Part shown: positions 11,723 to 23,409 of the stretch, piece by piece | Numbering within the stretch: position 1 is the stretch's first letter | Layout of the letters: each line of letters starts with the position of its first letter | From: Zeugodacus cucurbitae | Lineage: Eukaryota > Arthropoda > Insecta > Diptera > Tephritidae | Assembly (NCBI RefSeq): GCF_028554725.1 | Contig: NC_071669.1 | Coordinates: 33,904,001-33,968,000 of the forward strand | Length of the DNA stretch: 64,000 bases | Reading direction: 5' to 3' | Program-made: the position numbers and the translations under genes | The notes under the pieces: generated by a model | Databases searched by the model: none | What the model saw: only the letters and a program-made list of their open reading frames with translations | Told to the model about the DNA's origin: nothing

Positions 11723-11858
11723 AGAGCAACGTTTCACCAAAACAACTCAATCACCTGGTTGAGCTTGTCTAGTTTTAATTAGTTTTAAGATTTTATAACT
11801 TATTGTTAGGCTTTAAAGAGCAGTTTCAGTAAATAAATATATATTGAAAAAAAAAAAA
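10546..11858 (+). mobile_element. Jockey-clade retrotransposon, 3' half with poly(A) tail
   Basis: This is the 3' remainder of the Jockey element, from inside reverse transcriptase to an oligo(A) run at 11847-11858. The AATAAA-like signal aaataaatat lies just upstream. A related minus-strand 3' fragment is at 47047-47932. Confidence 0.88.
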
Positions 11859-12079
11859 TTCGGCAAGATAAAAGATAGCGATTTTGAATCCAAATTAAAT
11901 TTTCGTTTAAGAAACGTTTATCAAAATGTCCGTATTTAATAAAAAAATAAAAATAATATCACTATATAAAACAAAGCATATATTAACAAATAGTTAAGCA
12001 TGTGTTGCCAAGATTTGTGAAATTTTCCGCTGTCGTTGAGGGCAGAGGCAGAAGAACGTCCCAAGACAGGCAGCAAAGC
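11859..12079. other. No gene seen
   Basis: AT-rich sequence lies between the Jockey tail and the Harbinger remnant. I see no coding signal. Confidence 0.5.
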
Positions 12080-12600
12080 CGTGGTTACCCAAAGAGCAGC
12101 AAACCCACTACATGTTTCTGAACCTCAAGAAGGTGTTTAGAAACAAAATCACTCAAAGCATTGCCGCATTTATGCTGAAAACCCTTTTCTGTTGAAAAAA
12201 GATGTTTGTTTACAAATTATTTTACCGTAGTTGCATGAGTAAAATCAATGTATCCTATCACTCCTGGTATTCCAATTTTTTTCCCAAACCGACGTTGAGG
12301 TAATGCTTTTCTGAAATCCATTTCAGACATTTGAACCTTAATCCACTTCGGACACAAAATATTTTCTTAAACATTAATCACTTCGGATACAATTTTGGAC
12401 ATTGTACTTCTACCTATACCAATATCGGTATACATTCCAATTGAAAGTTGATATGAACCTTCAGCGAAAACCTAAGACTTGCCACCAATTTCATTAAATT
12501 AGGTATGGAGATTTATCTTCCCAAATATATAATTTGGTTAAGTATTTCTGAAAATGCACGCTTACTTAATCGACATCTGGAAACAAACCTGAAACAAAAA
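12080..12600 (-). pseudogene. PIF/Harbinger (HARBI1-like) transposase remnant
   Basis: Harbinger transposases are DDE nucleases that cut and paste the element; HARBI1 is their domesticated relative. Reading the minus strand, one sees FAEGSYQLSIGMYTDIGIGR, then MSKIVSEVINV-stop-ENILCPKWIK, then FGKKIGIPGVIGYIDFTHAT. The last is the Harbinger GVIG-x-IDGTH block carrying the first catalytic aspartate, here with F for G. A decayed FVNKHLFSTEKGFSA follows, which matches the usual NRKG(Y/F) stretch. Stops and frameshifts break it throughout, and the carboxyl part with the remaining catalytic residues is missing. No terminal inverted repeats were found. Confidence 0.8.
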
Positions 12601-12954
12601 TAAATCATTATAAGTCGAGTTCTAGCAAAACTCACGTGGAATCCGGTGCCGGCAGCGAATTAGAATGGTCTCTCAAATGTCGTCTTTCGGTTGTACCTTG
12701 ATAATATCGTTCACAACAAATTAATGGCCATAAAAAACATTGTTTCTTTAATTAAAACTGTTTAATTTCAAATTATTTACAATTTTGAACCAACAAATTC
12801 TGTTTTAATTGTTTTGTCAAACTGTCACAAGGAAAACAGCTGTTTCGAATTGAAATTCGAAATCAAATGAAATCGTACGATTTGCAGAACAGCTAAAATA
12901 AAATCGTACGAATTGTAATTTCGGATCCGCATTGAAATCGCTTGCAAAAGGATG
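12600..12954. other. No gene seen; short AATCGTACGA motifs
   Basis: AT-rich intergenic sequence. A local pair of aaatcgtacga motifs (near 12870 and 12901) is the only pattern noted. Confidence 0.4.
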
Positions 12955-12957
12955 GTT

Positions 12958-14273
12958 GGACCAAAATGGGGACTAACTCCCCGCGTAGCACATTGGCTCT
13001 ACACAGCTGTGGTAAGACCGATTATGACATATGGGTTATTTATTGGACTGGTGGCCAATAATTGACAAGAAGTACGCAGTAAAGCGTATGGTAAGTTTAC
13101 AAAGAGCGGCATGTATATGTATCAGTGGAGCTCTCAGAACAACGCCGAGCCAGGCATTAGGTGCGATTCTGTATTTACTGCCTATAGATCTATTCTGCAA
13201 ACAACAGGCGGCAAAATCGGCACTTAGGCTGAGGGAATCTTCGCTACTGCAAAACTGCAATAGGGGGCATTCCAGTATACTCGGCAAGTTCCAAGTTCTA
13301 CCAAATATTACGGACTTTCGCAATCCTATAGAAATGAATCTAAACTCGGACCTACACATATCCTTCCCCTATAGAGAGGAGTGGGAAATGGGAAAAGTGG
13401 ACAAAGATTCAGAGAAAAGTATCTATACAGACGGTTCAAAACTGGACAAACGAGTAGGAGGCGGGGTATTTTCAGAGAAACTGGATACCAGAATCGCTTT
13501 CCGGTTATCGGATCACTGCAGTGTTTTCCAAGCAGAGATCACTGCAATTAAAGAAAGCCTTTTCGTTTTGTCAAAAAGAGTGCTAACGACTAAACACATA
13601 TTCATATTCTCGGATAGTCAAGCAGCTTTAAAATCACTAAAGTCGCAAATAATATCATCGAAGATAGTGAAAGAGTGTTTGGATTTACTAATGGCAATGA
13701 CATTATATTTCACGATACACCTGCAATGGGTCCCGGGACATAGTGACATTCCTGGAAACTGTGTAGCAGATGAACTAGCCAGATTGGGCACAACATTGCA
13801 GTTGGATGCTAATAAAGAGGGAATTTACATACCTCTGGCAACGTGCAGATATCTAATAGATAAATATGCTGTTGATACGGCTGAATCACAATGGAAACAA
13901 TCAACGACTTGTTCCGTAAGTAGACAAACGTGGCCTGAGTGGAGCAAGAGCCGTACTTGTAGTTTATTGAAATTTAAGAGGAATGACACAAGAACCCTTG
14001 TAGGGGTGTTAACGGGACGCTGTCTGTGTTGGTAGACACGCCAGCAGACTGGGGTTACCTTGTAACGATTACTGCAGAAGCTGCCAGAAAGAAGAAGAGG
14101 AAGAAACGATTACACACCTTCTATGTGGATGTAAGGCTCTGTATAGGAAAATAATCGCAACTATTGGACGCAGTTTTCTCGAGGATGTGGGTGAAGTTGC
14201 TCATATCAAATTGTGTGAACTTTTTCACTTTATTAAGACTACAGGGTGGTTCAAAGATGACTCTATAGTGTGA
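12958..14273 (+). pseudogene. RT thumb + RNase H pseudogene of a LOA-like element
   Basis: The protein would reverse-transcribe the element RNA and degrade RNA in the hybrid. The frame starts with WGLTPRVAHWLYTAVVRPIM, shifts near 13055, then is open at 13058-14032. RNase H motifs are plain: IYTDGSKL (first D), FQAEITAI (E), FSDSQAAL (D) and HSDIPGNCVADELAR (final D). A second frameshift near 14030 leads to the carboxyl motif CNDYCRSCQKEEEEETITHL followed by LCGCK, ending in a TGA at 14271-14273. Two frameshifts make it inactive, but the RNase H catalytic set is complete. Confidence 0.82.
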
Positions 14274-14342
14274 GGGATCACAGTCCCAGTGGTGTCAGAA
14301 TGGGCCTCCAAAAGGCCTAGGTGTGTCGTTTTGACAACCACA

Positions 14343-14363
14343 TAACCTAACCTAACCTAACCT
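14343..14363 (+). repeat. CCTAA-repeat tail of the LOA-like element
   Basis: Four tandem TAACC/CCTAA units close the element in place of poly(A). Short-repeat tails are known in LOA, I and R1 groups. The unit is also the complement of the TTAGG insect telomere motif. Confidence 0.75.
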
Positions 14364-14532
14364 GTGCTAGAACTGACGTGACTAATATAAGGAGTGACTT
14401 TATGCCGTATTTTATAAAGAGGATAAATTCTAACTCAAAGTACCAAATGGATTCATTCGTTATTTTTACTAAAAAGGAATACTATTTGGTTTACTTACAC
14501 TGTCGGTTCAGAGTATAAAGAAGTATGTGTAT
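14364..14532. other. No gene seen; ends in hAT target duplication
   Basis: The stretch is non-coding. Its last eight bases (14525-14532, atgtgtat) are the left target duplication of the hAT element. Confidence 0.5.
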
Positions 14533-16841
14533 CAGAGAACTGCAACGAGTAATAAATGTGTGTGTATACTTAAGTACTGATACGTTACTCGGTCTGATTC
14601 TGTCACTTCGGTTCATGTACACGAAGCGTACCGTTTGGCTTTAAATCAGCGATAGAGAACAAATTTAAATCACTAGCGATCAGCTTGTGCCTGATTTGTT
14701 TATGAATGTTCGCATCAGCAGCAAATACCCGAAGTGATACAAACTAATGCTTCAATGATTGAAATGATCGACAGCGTTCGGTTTGTATATCATCCCCTAA
14801 ACACTTATTTACTCAAGCACTTCTATTTACAAGTTCTTTGTGTTCTGATGGCAAGTGAAGCGCGCTAGGAAGTGTATATGTAAATGTTTGTGATAAGGTA
14901 AAATTGTTTGTGATTAAAGAAAAATGAAGAAAATTAAACTAATTAGTGAAAAAATTGTTTGCGGTACATATACTTTAAGTGGTCAACGGAAAGGGCGCAG
15001 TTCACTCTGGAATATTTTGTCAGAAATTAATAATTAACTTGGGAAATTGTAACCGGCTTTGTTTATTGCCGGCTCTGCTGTGTTTATTAGTTTATTAGTG
15101 CTCGGCTGTGTTAAAATATAAAAACAATCAGACTTCAAATTTGCATAGGCATAACTGTTGTAAGGCTACAAACAACAAATATATCTTAAAACAAATTTCT
15201 GCTGAGGACAAAAATGAGACAACTAAAATGTGTGCTAATTGGATTATTGAAGATTGCTGACCGTTTTCTACTGTACAAGGTACTTCATAAAAATGACAAA
15301 TTTTTTTATAAAGCTCGGAGCAGTATACGGCGAAAACATCGATGTGGACGATCATTTACCGGATCCTACAACGGTGTCACGGAACGTGCAAAAGTCGGTA
15401 GAGAAAACGAAATTAGAGATTCGAGGGGAGATAGCTGAAGCTGGAATTCGATGGAATTCCCATTATAGAATGCTTAAGGCAATTCATGATAACTGGGCGG
15501 ACATGAATAGAATTTTGAGCAACAAAGGACGAAAGTCGACGACTTTTAAGGATAAATTTAACTATTGTAAAATCTTTGGTAGGTGTATGCGAGAATGTTG
15601 AAGTTGTGTTTAAAAAACTTCAATTAACAAAGGTACCATCATTGTGTTAGTTATACCATCGATATTAACCCTGAAGCAAAATTTAAGCCAAAATCCGAAA
15701 TATGTACTCACAATTATTAACTTAAAACTAACCATTTTAGAATATATTGATACGATATGGCTGGCGAACCTTAGTATATGGCATAAAGTTACATTTTTTT
15801 ATACCCCCAGCTATTAATATGCAAGTAACTGAGTTGGATACTATAACAGAATTTTGTGTGTCACTAATTATATCGAATTCATTTATGAATGAGCCAGCGT
15901 CATCCTCAGCTCGAACATTAAGCTCAATCTCAGATAGCATCGACTCTAATCATTTAGTTCCATCTTCCAATGATGCCTTTTTCTTTTCACAATTAATGCA
16001 AAATTCAGCAATAAGAACTGTCGAAACACCTAGTGAGGAGCTCAATAGATATTCTAGAGAACTGGTTCAAATGTCTAATAGTTTCAATTTGCTTGAATGG
16101 TGGAATAACAATAAAAAAATATCCAAATTTATATCAAGTTGCCATGCATATACATTCAATACCAGCTAGCAGTGCTGCGGCTGAGAGGTCATTCTCGTTG
16201 GCAGGTAATATTATTACGGAAAAACGCAACAGACTTGCACCTGGCTCAGTTGATAGCTTAATATTTTTAAATTCAATTTACAAAAATAAAAATTAGGTGT
16301 AATAGATATGTATATACCTATAGATATGTATGAAATAAGTTTATTAGTTGTTTTAATAAGAATTGATCTCTTTTTCTCAATTTTGGCTTTATGTTATTAA
16401 AAAATTAAATATTGTTATTGTTATTTTTAAGAAATGTGTTCATTACTTTTTACAAATGAAATGTATTTTGAAATTTATTGTTGGTTAATAAAATAATTAA
16501 ACCTTTTAAAAATATGTGTTACGTTTGTTCTGTTCTGTTTAAAATATACATACATAGTATGTAGAGGACATAGTACATATATACATGTGTTGTGTGTATG
16601 TACTCTAGGGAATTTCCACTATATTACGGAAATTACACTATTTAACAACATATTTATGTATATATGTATGTATGCGATCGTGATTTCCGAAGAACAGATT
16701 GTTCGTGTTGCATCAGATCAGTTGACGCTGGCGGCTACTCGAATTGATTAACAATGTTGTCTATGCTGAACTGAATTGATTTGATTGTGTTTTTGGCACG
16801 ACTGTTTGTTCTGATTTTATCATACTCGTTGCAGCTCTCTG
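14533..16841 (+). mobile_element. hAT-superfamily DNA transposon, complete ends
   Basis: This 2309-bp element has 19-bp terminal inverted repeats: cagagaactgcaacgagta at the left, and the same with one mismatch (a/g) on the opposite strand at 16823-16841. It is flanked by a perfect 8-bp target duplication, atgtgtat, at 14525-14532 and 16842-16849. The 8-bp duplication and CAG-type ends are diagnostic of hAT. The internal transposase is truncated and shifted. Confidence 0.95.
15254..16296 (+). pseudogene. hAT transposase, decayed (carboxyl half)
   Basis: hAT transposases cut the element out with an RNase-H-like core and dimerise through a carboxyl hATC domain. The first block holds IDVDDHLPDPTTVSRNVQK followed by AEAGIRWNSHYRML (15254-15601). 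Frameshifts follow, and then the tail of the core (MNEPASSSARTLSSISDS, 15747-16169). Another shift leads to the hATC signature IPASSAAAERSFSLAGNIIT followed by EKRNRLAPGSVDSLIFLN (to 16296). The amino half with any zinc finger was not found, so the gene is a remnant. The natural stop follows IYKNKN. Confidence 0.85.
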
Positions 16842-16934
16842 ATGTGTATAATATAATACATCTATAATTTTATAAACTGTTATTATAGTTTTGTTTTGTC
16901 GAGAGCATTGTTTGTGTTGTTGAAGCTGATTCCA
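16842..16934. other. hAT right target duplication and short spacer
   Basis: Bases 16842-16849 (atgtgtat) are the right target duplication. The rest is AT-rich. Confidence 0.7.
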
Positions 16935-17190
16935 CGATTTACGAAATTATTTACAAATTCAAAGTTCTGACTGTCAACAGTGACGTGAGAGACATTCACG
17001 TTGCTTCCTTATGTAGTCTCGGAAAAGCAAAACTAATTGTTGAACTGTTGAGACCAATCGTATCAATATCATCCGCGTACGTCAGCTGCGTTCAGTTGTA
17101 CACTCTCCAGTAACATGTTGGGGAAAAAGATTCCAGGCTTAAAACAACACTGATTACAGAGACACTTTCCCAATTAAATGATCAGACAAA
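16935..17190 (-). mobile_element. Old RTE fragment (copy D)
   Basis: The piece aligns by eye to the RT carboxyl region of the other RTE copies: ttctgactgtcaacagtgac corresponds to the VTVDS stretch, and tatcaatatcatccgcgtac to the YADD region. Many substitutions and deletions make it much older than copies A-C. Confidence 0.65.
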
Positions 17191-17463
17191 TTGTGAGCCT
17201 TTTATATTATGTTCCGACCAAAAATTTTATGTGATTAGATTACATTTAACCGCTTTACAATACTACCCTGTTCTCACTGCTGTTGGAGATTTATAAATCA
17301 CCTGTTTTTGACACATATGCGTAAGAGTGTTTCTGTATTGCTAACTAGGAAAGTTTCTACTGTGAAACTATGAAAACACAAATTATGAGAGTTTGAACTA
17401 ATAAGAATTAATTTTTTTTATTATAAAAATTAATTTGGCTGTATCCGATCGCTATCTTTACAT
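17191..17463. other. No gene seen
   Basis: AT-rich sequence without a recognisable element. Confidence 0.4.
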
Positions 17464-17730
17464 GTAAAAGTAACAACAAAGTTATCCAGTTGAACTCGGA
17501 CAAGAGAGCGGATACCTCATTGAAAATTCTATCGCCGCTTACGTCAGTGCTATCAAATTTTTTGCACATATGAACACCATTCACACTGGCATAAAAGGCT
17601 CAAAGAACAAATGATTGTCAAAAGGAACAATACAAATATATTTTTGTTTTTTACAATACAAATATACTTTTAATATTTTTAACTTGAAATAAACTATAAT
17701 TGATTAAAGAACACGTTAGGCATGGAGCTT
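17464..17730 (+). repeat. MITE-like repeat family M1, diverged copy
   Basis: Shared landmarks with 22686 and (inverted) 40795 are gagagcggatacctcat, cgccgctt, attgtcaaaaggaacaatac and the downstream tttttaacttgaaataaac. It has no coding capacity. It is the most degraded of the three copies. Confidence 0.55.
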
Positions 17731-18194
17731 GAAACTAAAGGGGATATGGAGAACATCCTCTATCCGCTCATACACATTTTAACCACGAAATCGTGGTACG
17801 GTCCTTCCTGCTTATAAGGGACCGACGAGATGTTATAAATTTACCTCCGTTTAGGTTCCCAACAAAATTGATATTTGTATTGTTTTACATATTTTATACA
17901 CAACCCCGTAGGTTTCATTAAAATAAGAAGAATGTACATACATACATATGTACTACATACATATATAGTAGTACAACCAAAGTTTTAACAGGTGCAGTAA
18001 AATACCAAAGAAACATCGATAATTTCTAACAAGGACATATAAGCAAGCATTAAGCAAGCCTCTGTATAAACATTACAGGTTAGTATAATATAATTGTAAT
18101 AATGTGCACATTTAATATAATTCGCAAAAAAGTCAACATAGATCTAAAGAAAATTACCTCAATAGGGATGTCAAACAAAACGATATATACGTAT
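17731..18194. other. No gene seen
   Basis: AT-rich sequence with short TACATA repeats near 17935-17970. Confidence 0.4.
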
Positions 18195-18350
18195 TGTAAC
18201 CCAAATGATACCAGAAGAAACTAGAATTGACATTTGAAATCGATAACTTGCTAGATGTAGACATTTAATAGTGGCTTTTATTTGACAATCCAGTGATCGA
18301 ACTCAGGGTAGAGTTTCAGCGATAATGATTTATTATGGAAATCCGTTTCA
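18195..18350 (+). repeat. 5' LTR of the plus-strand Gypsy element, internally deleted
   Basis: It starts tgtaac and ends in gaaatccgtttca. It matches both ends of the 364-bp 3' LTR but lacks about 200 bases from the middle, including the TATA region. Shared blocks are gaaatcgataacttgc and atttgacaatccagtgat. Confidence 0.8.
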
Positions 18351-18396
18351 TGTGGTGTCAGAAGTGGGATTGACAAATAAAATTCCATAGAAGATA

Positions 18397-19715
18397 ATGG
18401 TTAAGTTCAATGATTTAAAGATACCACAACTCAAAAAGGTGTTGGAACAACGAAGCTTAGCAACGAATGGGTTGAAAGCTGAGTTACAAGCCCGTTTGCG
18501 AGAGGCCATGGAAGAAGAAAACATCAACGTTGACGAATTTGTTTTTGAATCGCTGTTAGAGGAATCGACAACGAAAATTGAGGAAAAGGAAGATACCCCA
18601 TGTCCATCAGGGGTACTGGACATGAACAAGCTTTTGTCTGCATATCGTCACAGTTCCAGGCGCAGTCATTAGAAATAAAGGATATGAAAACCCAGCAGCA
18701 ATCACAGTTTGAAGCGCAGGACGTTCGTTGGTCAACGCGAATGGAAGAACTGGACACACGCTTAGCAACAAAGTTGTCCCAAATAAAAATAAATAGCTAT
18801 CAACGCAGATATCAGCTCAAGTATCAGTACAGTTTAAAGAACGTTACACACGTATATCACAAGTGACCTCACAAATACTGGAACTAAAAACGCAGATTTC
18901 AGAAAAAGCAAGATAAAGTTAAAGCTGATGTGGAAGAACTGAAAGATCGTCTCCGTGACCTGCAACTAAATCGACCAATGGTGTCAACAAGTTCTGTCAA
19001 AGTCAAGACCCCATTATTTGACGGCACAATTCCGTTCCAGATTTTCAAAATCTAATTTGAAAAGACTACAGTTACAAACAATTGGAGCGCGGAAGACAAA
19101 GTCACTGCGTTATTCGTGGCTTTAAAGGGAGCTGCTGCAGAAATTCTACAAACAATACCCAATTGTAGAAAGACGGTATGGAAGTGAGCACCGGAGACAA
19201 ATTTTCCAAATCGAACTGCAAAATCGCAAACAGAAAGCTAGTGAGTCTCTGCGAGAATTTGCTACGGAAGTGGAAAGGTTAGCTCACTTGGCTCATGCGC
19301 ATAAGTCTGCAGAGTATATAGACGATATAAAAATCCACAGTTTCGTTAATGGTATACGCGACGAGAATACGCGGTATTCTGCACTATCATGCCCAAAATT
19401 GACATTTGCAGAAACAGTGACCTTTGCTCTAACGCACGAAACTGCCTCCTTACTTAGCAACAGAACATTTAAAGCTCATCGTGTAGAAATGGAAGAGCCT
19501 GCCTGGACGAAGAAATTTTTTGAAGAAATGCATAAAATGCTGGAGAAATCTGGAGAAGCACGTAAGAAAAATGATATTGTGGTTTAATGCTTCAACTGCG
19601 GAAAATGCGGCCATATTGCACGTAATTGCAATATAGAATCAAATCGACCCAATTATCTAGCCGGACGCAAACGCAAAGCTGAAGAAGACCAAAGAACTCT
19701 GAAAAGCACCCAATC
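18397..19715 (+). pseudogene. Gypsy gag pseudogene, plus-strand copy
   Basis: Gag forms the particle that packages element RNA. It begins MVKFNDLKIPQLKKVLEQRS, whose pattern (a short helix pair with GLKAELQARLR) looks like a SAP-type DNA-binding motif. The frame is open to 18672 and then broken by shifts through the coiled-coil-like middle. It resumes in VERLAHLAHAHKSAEYIDD and stays open to 19587. A TAA then replaces the residue just before the zinc knuckle CFNCGKCGHIARNC (19588-19632). A basic tail (GRKRKAEED) follows. At least four breaks are present. Confidence 0.8.
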
Positions 19716-19748
19716 GTTAAACTAAAGCGAGCCAGTCGAAAGGGGCGC

Positions 19749-21976
19749 GTGCTGGCTCCCTCAAGTGAATGCCCTGTAATCTCTGTATCTCAAATAAATA
19801 GAAATGCGAACAACGTTACCGTTAGTGGATGCGTGGATGGTAGAAAGCGCATTCTGACTGTGGATACGGGAGCATCACATTCCATAATTCGATCGGATCT
19901 AGTCAGCAAGGAAGTAGAACCACTAGCTGGTGCAAAGTTACGTAGATACTGTAACTGTAGATGACACTCAAGTTCTCGGGGAAGTAACGTGCGAAATTGG
20001 AATAGGAAAGATAGCCAAGATGTTACATAACTTTATAGTGGCAGATATCGTCGACGAAGTCATAATTGGAGTAGACTTTCTAGCCAGTGAAGGAATCAAA
20101 CTAGACATGGAAAACAAAATTATGACTTATACCAATATGGAAGTGCCGCTTATGTTTGGTTATGATAACAAATGCAACGTTAGACGAGTGTTAATAACAG
20201 AAAATCAGAAGATTCAACCAGAAGCACTTATTTGGGCAGAAATAGATGGAGACTATGGGAAGGACACGTTATGTGTTGTTGAAGGCGCAAAAGAATCTAT
20301 ACCAAACTTACTTATATGACACGACAAGACAAAATAGTTCCAGTAAGAGTCCTTAATGAGTGTAAGTCACCAGTCACAGTCTCCAAAGGAGCTATATTAG
20401 GAGATTGAGGCCGTACTAAATTGCGAAACACATCTTGAAGGAAATTCTGTGGGTAAAAACGATATTTCGAACTAAATTAACGCTTGGACCGAGGAATTAG
20501 AAGTAGACTATAAAAAGAAGGCCAAACAACTTTTCCTCAGATACTCCACCATATTTGATAAAGATGAATATAAACCAGGTAGAACCAAAATTGTGAAACA
20601 TTTCATCAACACCGGAGATACAAGACCAATCCGCCAGGCTCCTCGCAGCGCACCTTTAGCCAAACGTGAATTTGTAAGCAAGACCATACGTGAAATGAGC
20701 GATAGCGGCATAATTGAACCATCATCGAGTCCATGGAGTTCACCTGTAGTACTTGTGAAGTAGAAAGATGGTAACATGAGATTCTGTGTGGACTACAGAA
20801 AATTGAATGATGTCACGAAGAAAGACAGTTACCCATTACCTAGAATAGATGACACTCTAGACTCGCTATGAGGCACGAATTGGTTTTCAACACTCGATTT
20901 GAAAAGTGGCTATTGGCAAGTGGAAGTAAACGAAGAAGACAAAGAAAAGACGGCTTTCAGCGTTGGAGATGGTCTATGGGAATTTATTGTAATGCCCTTT
21001 GGGTTATGTAACGCTCCTGCCACTTTTGAGAGACTTATGGACCAAGTGTTAAAAGGATTGCACTAGAAGAAATGTTTGGTGTACCTAGACGATATCATCG
21101 TGTTGGGTAAAAGCTTTGATGAGCATCTGATTTGGAAGAGGTTTTCCAACGCATAGCCAGCGCTGGTTTAAAATCAAGCCCAAAGAAGAATTCTCTGTTC
21201 AAGAAGGAAGTGAGCTATCAAGACACAAAGTGACAACGAAGGGTATTTGTACAGCTCAGGAAAAGATAGAGGCAGTAAAGGATTGGCCTCGACCTCAGAA
21301 TTTACATGAATTGCGGAGTTTCCTTGGACTGTGTACGTATTACCTACGATTCATTCCAAAGAAGAAGAACAAAGCCTTTGAATGGAATGAATAACAGGAA
21401 TTAGCCTTCCAAACTCTGAAGAAGAGATTATGTACTGCGCCAATGTTAGCATATCCAGTTCCAGGCTCAAAGTTCGTCTTGGACACGGATGCTAAAACTC
21501 TTATAATCGTTCCGAAAGTCAGAATTCCTGATGTTCTCAAGGAGATGCATAATGGTCCAAGTGGAGGGCACATGGGAATCACAAAAAACTTGGAAAAACT
21601 AAAGCAAAGATTTTATTGGGTTGGTTTTCGGCAATCAGTCACGGAAGACGAAATGAGAGAAATTCATGCTATGTTGAGACAGCAGACGCAAATCATGAGT
21701 GATAAAAAGAAGGCAAAATACGACAACGCAATGAACTCCGAAGGATTTGTGGAAGGAGATTAGGTATTGTTATATAACCCACAACGGAAGAAAGGATTGT
21801 CTGCTAAATTTCGGTGTAGTTGGGAAGGACCATACCAGGTTATTAAACGGATCAATGATGTAGTGTATCGTATACAAACCATTGGAAGACCTAGGAATAA
21901 AATGAAGGTGGTTCATCTAGAACGGCTTGCAGCATTTGGTTCTGGAAGTATGTCTAATCGGGATGATCAGACTTAA
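19749..21976 (+). pseudogene. Gypsy pol pseudogene (PR-RT-RH/IN remnants), plus-strand copy
   Basis: The protease site is LTVDTGASHSIIRSDLV (19855 on), with a DTGA active site. RT begins near 20540 and shows APLAKREFVSKTIREMSDSG, SSPWSSPVVLVK then a stop, FCVDYRKLND, WFSTLDLKSGYWQ, MPFGLCNAPATF and the catalytic LVYLDDI. RNase H survives only as WNE-stop-QELAFQTLKKR to LDTDA. A large deletion then joins LIIVPKVRIP to an integrase zinc-region-like MHNGPSGGHMGITKN. The integrase catalytic core is absent. The carboxyl end resembles a GPY/F module (WEGPYQVIKRIND). Several stops are present. Confidence 0.85.
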
Positions 21977-21987
21977 GTGGAGGGCAG

Positions 21988-22351
21988 TGTGACGAACATG
22001 TATGCTAGAATAAACTAGAATCAACAACGAAATCGATAACTTGCCAGATTTATCCAGACATCGATATTCGTAGTTGCCAGAATGTTCGAGTGACGATAAC
22101 TGCTAACAACCGGGTATATAAGGGCTGCCGGACTGGCACACAGTTTTAATTAGAGAGTTGCCGAGTAAAGTGCAAGAAATTAGAAGTAAGAAGTTGTAAA
22201 CTTGTACAACGAGTAATAAAGTGTTAAGTTTGTTAAATTAGAAATAAAGATAAGTGTATAACCATTAAACAGTGACTTTTATTTGACAATCCAGTGATGA
22301 AACTCAAGGCAGAGTTTTAGAGTAAACGATTTATTTCGGAAATTCGTTACA
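21988..22351 (+). repeat. 3' LTR of the plus-strand Gypsy element
   Basis: This 364-bp LTR runs from tgtgacg to gttaca and is preceded by a polypurine tract (aagtggagggcag, 21975-21987). A TATA-like box (gggtatataagg, near 22113) and an AATAAA (near 22215) fit the usual U3-R layout. The matching minus-strand LTR is at 42231-42591. Confidence 0.88.
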
Positions 22352-22685
22352 ATATGGACGTTACATTGAAAGGTAAGCGTAATTAGGATGTGTACAGAAA
22401 GGGCGTCTTGTTTAGAGTTGCTTTCTATAGTATGAACTAATCGTGTTGTTAGGGAAAAACCGATTACTTTTAACAGATTCCAATTGTCGATTCTAGATTG
22501 TTCGGGTATCATTTTCGTTACGCAGAAGGCTAATTTTCGAGATATTCGGCTTTAAAGATTAAAAAATCAAACATTTCAACAAGAAATTTCACACACTTTA
22601 ACACACATTTTTCACTTCAAATTACACTTTTTAAATTTACCCTGCCAACATTCAATAAAATTCAAATTTTACATATATTTAAAAA
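22352..22685. other. No gene seen; short shared motif
   Basis: The run near 22485-22525 (cgattctagattgttcg, gtatcattttcgttac) is also found in altered form at 42165-42207, next to the minus-strand Gypsy copy, and near 49990. The rest is AT-rich. Confidence 0.4.
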
Positions 22686-23060
22686 CAAGAGAGTATGCGG
22701 ACCTCATCAAAAATATGGCCGCTTGCTGAGTGCCACCAAGTTTTGTTTTACTTATGTAGCCCATTCACAATGGTAGAATTGACTCGAAGCACCAATTATT
22801 ATCAAAAGGACAATACAAATATATATTTTTAATATTTTTAACTTGATATATATTATAATAGATTAAATAAAAGGTAATGAAGTTTTAAAAAACATTTTTT
22901 TGCGTAGATTTAAGTTTTTTTTTACCAAAGAAAGTTGTGTAACACTATTGCGCATGATTAAGAGGACATTTTAGCGCAAGATTGCCTGTTTGTTTGAATT
23001 GTGCGTTCTTTTGACTTCACTCGCTGAGCCAATCGATGACAGCTAATATCCATAAAAATA
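22686..23060 (+). repeat. MITE-like repeat family M1, copy 2
   Basis: It matches the reverse complement of 40795-41180 over most of its length. Landmarks are gagagtatgcgga, acttatgtagcccattcaca and cgcatgattaagaggac, followed by gagccaatcgatgacagct. It has no coding capacity. Confidence 0.7.
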
Positions 23061-23409
23061 TTCAAAAGAAATATCTTATACCGGCGACACATATATGGTA
23101 AAAATACTATGATATATGGTAAACCCAATTTGATGTTTCAAAAAATTGAAAACAATAAATATTTAAATGAAATGGAGAAAGTAATATTTAATATTGCAAA
23201 ATAAGACAAAAACACTTTTCTCCACAAAGCACAGAAATAATTAAAGTATATCTCCACACAAAGCGGTGCATGGCCTTGACGTTTTTGAAAAAACACTTGT
23301 GAAATTTTTTTTAGGTCTTCGACTTTGCTTCCGCCGTTTTCCAATAGATGTCTCTAGGGTCAAGCACTGGTCGATTAAATCGATTAAATCATTTAATATA
23401 GATCTAGGA
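23061..23409. other. No gene seen
   Basis: AT-rich sequence. A short cttccgcc block near 23325 has an inverted partner near 25350, just outside the next repeat unit. Confidence 0.4.

Larger units (their letters stand above)
12955..14363 (+). mobile_element. LOA/I-group non-LTR retrotransposon, 3' part
   Basis: This is a 5'-truncated element with the end of reverse transcriptase, an RNase H domain, a carboxyl CCHC-type motif, a short 3' UTR and a tail of CCTAA repeats at 14343-14363. The RNase H domain separates it from Jockey, RTE and most R1 elements. The exact clade needs a tree. Confidence 0.75.
18195..22351 (+). mobile_element. Ty3/Gypsy-type LTR retrotransposon, plus-strand copy
   Basis: This 4.2-kb element has a shortened 5' LTR, a primer-binding-like site right after it (tggtgtcagaagtgggat, 18353-18370), gag, protease, reverse transcriptase, a fragment of RNase H and integrase ends, and a full-length 3' LTR. 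The primer site resembles the 3' end of tRNA-Leu from memory. The integrase core is deleted. No envelope-like frame was seen. Confidence 0.9.

Noticed and set aside
14343..14363. CCTAA repeats considered as an interstitial telomere
   Set aside because: Only four units, placed exactly at the 3' end of a non-LTR element. An element tail is the simpler reading.
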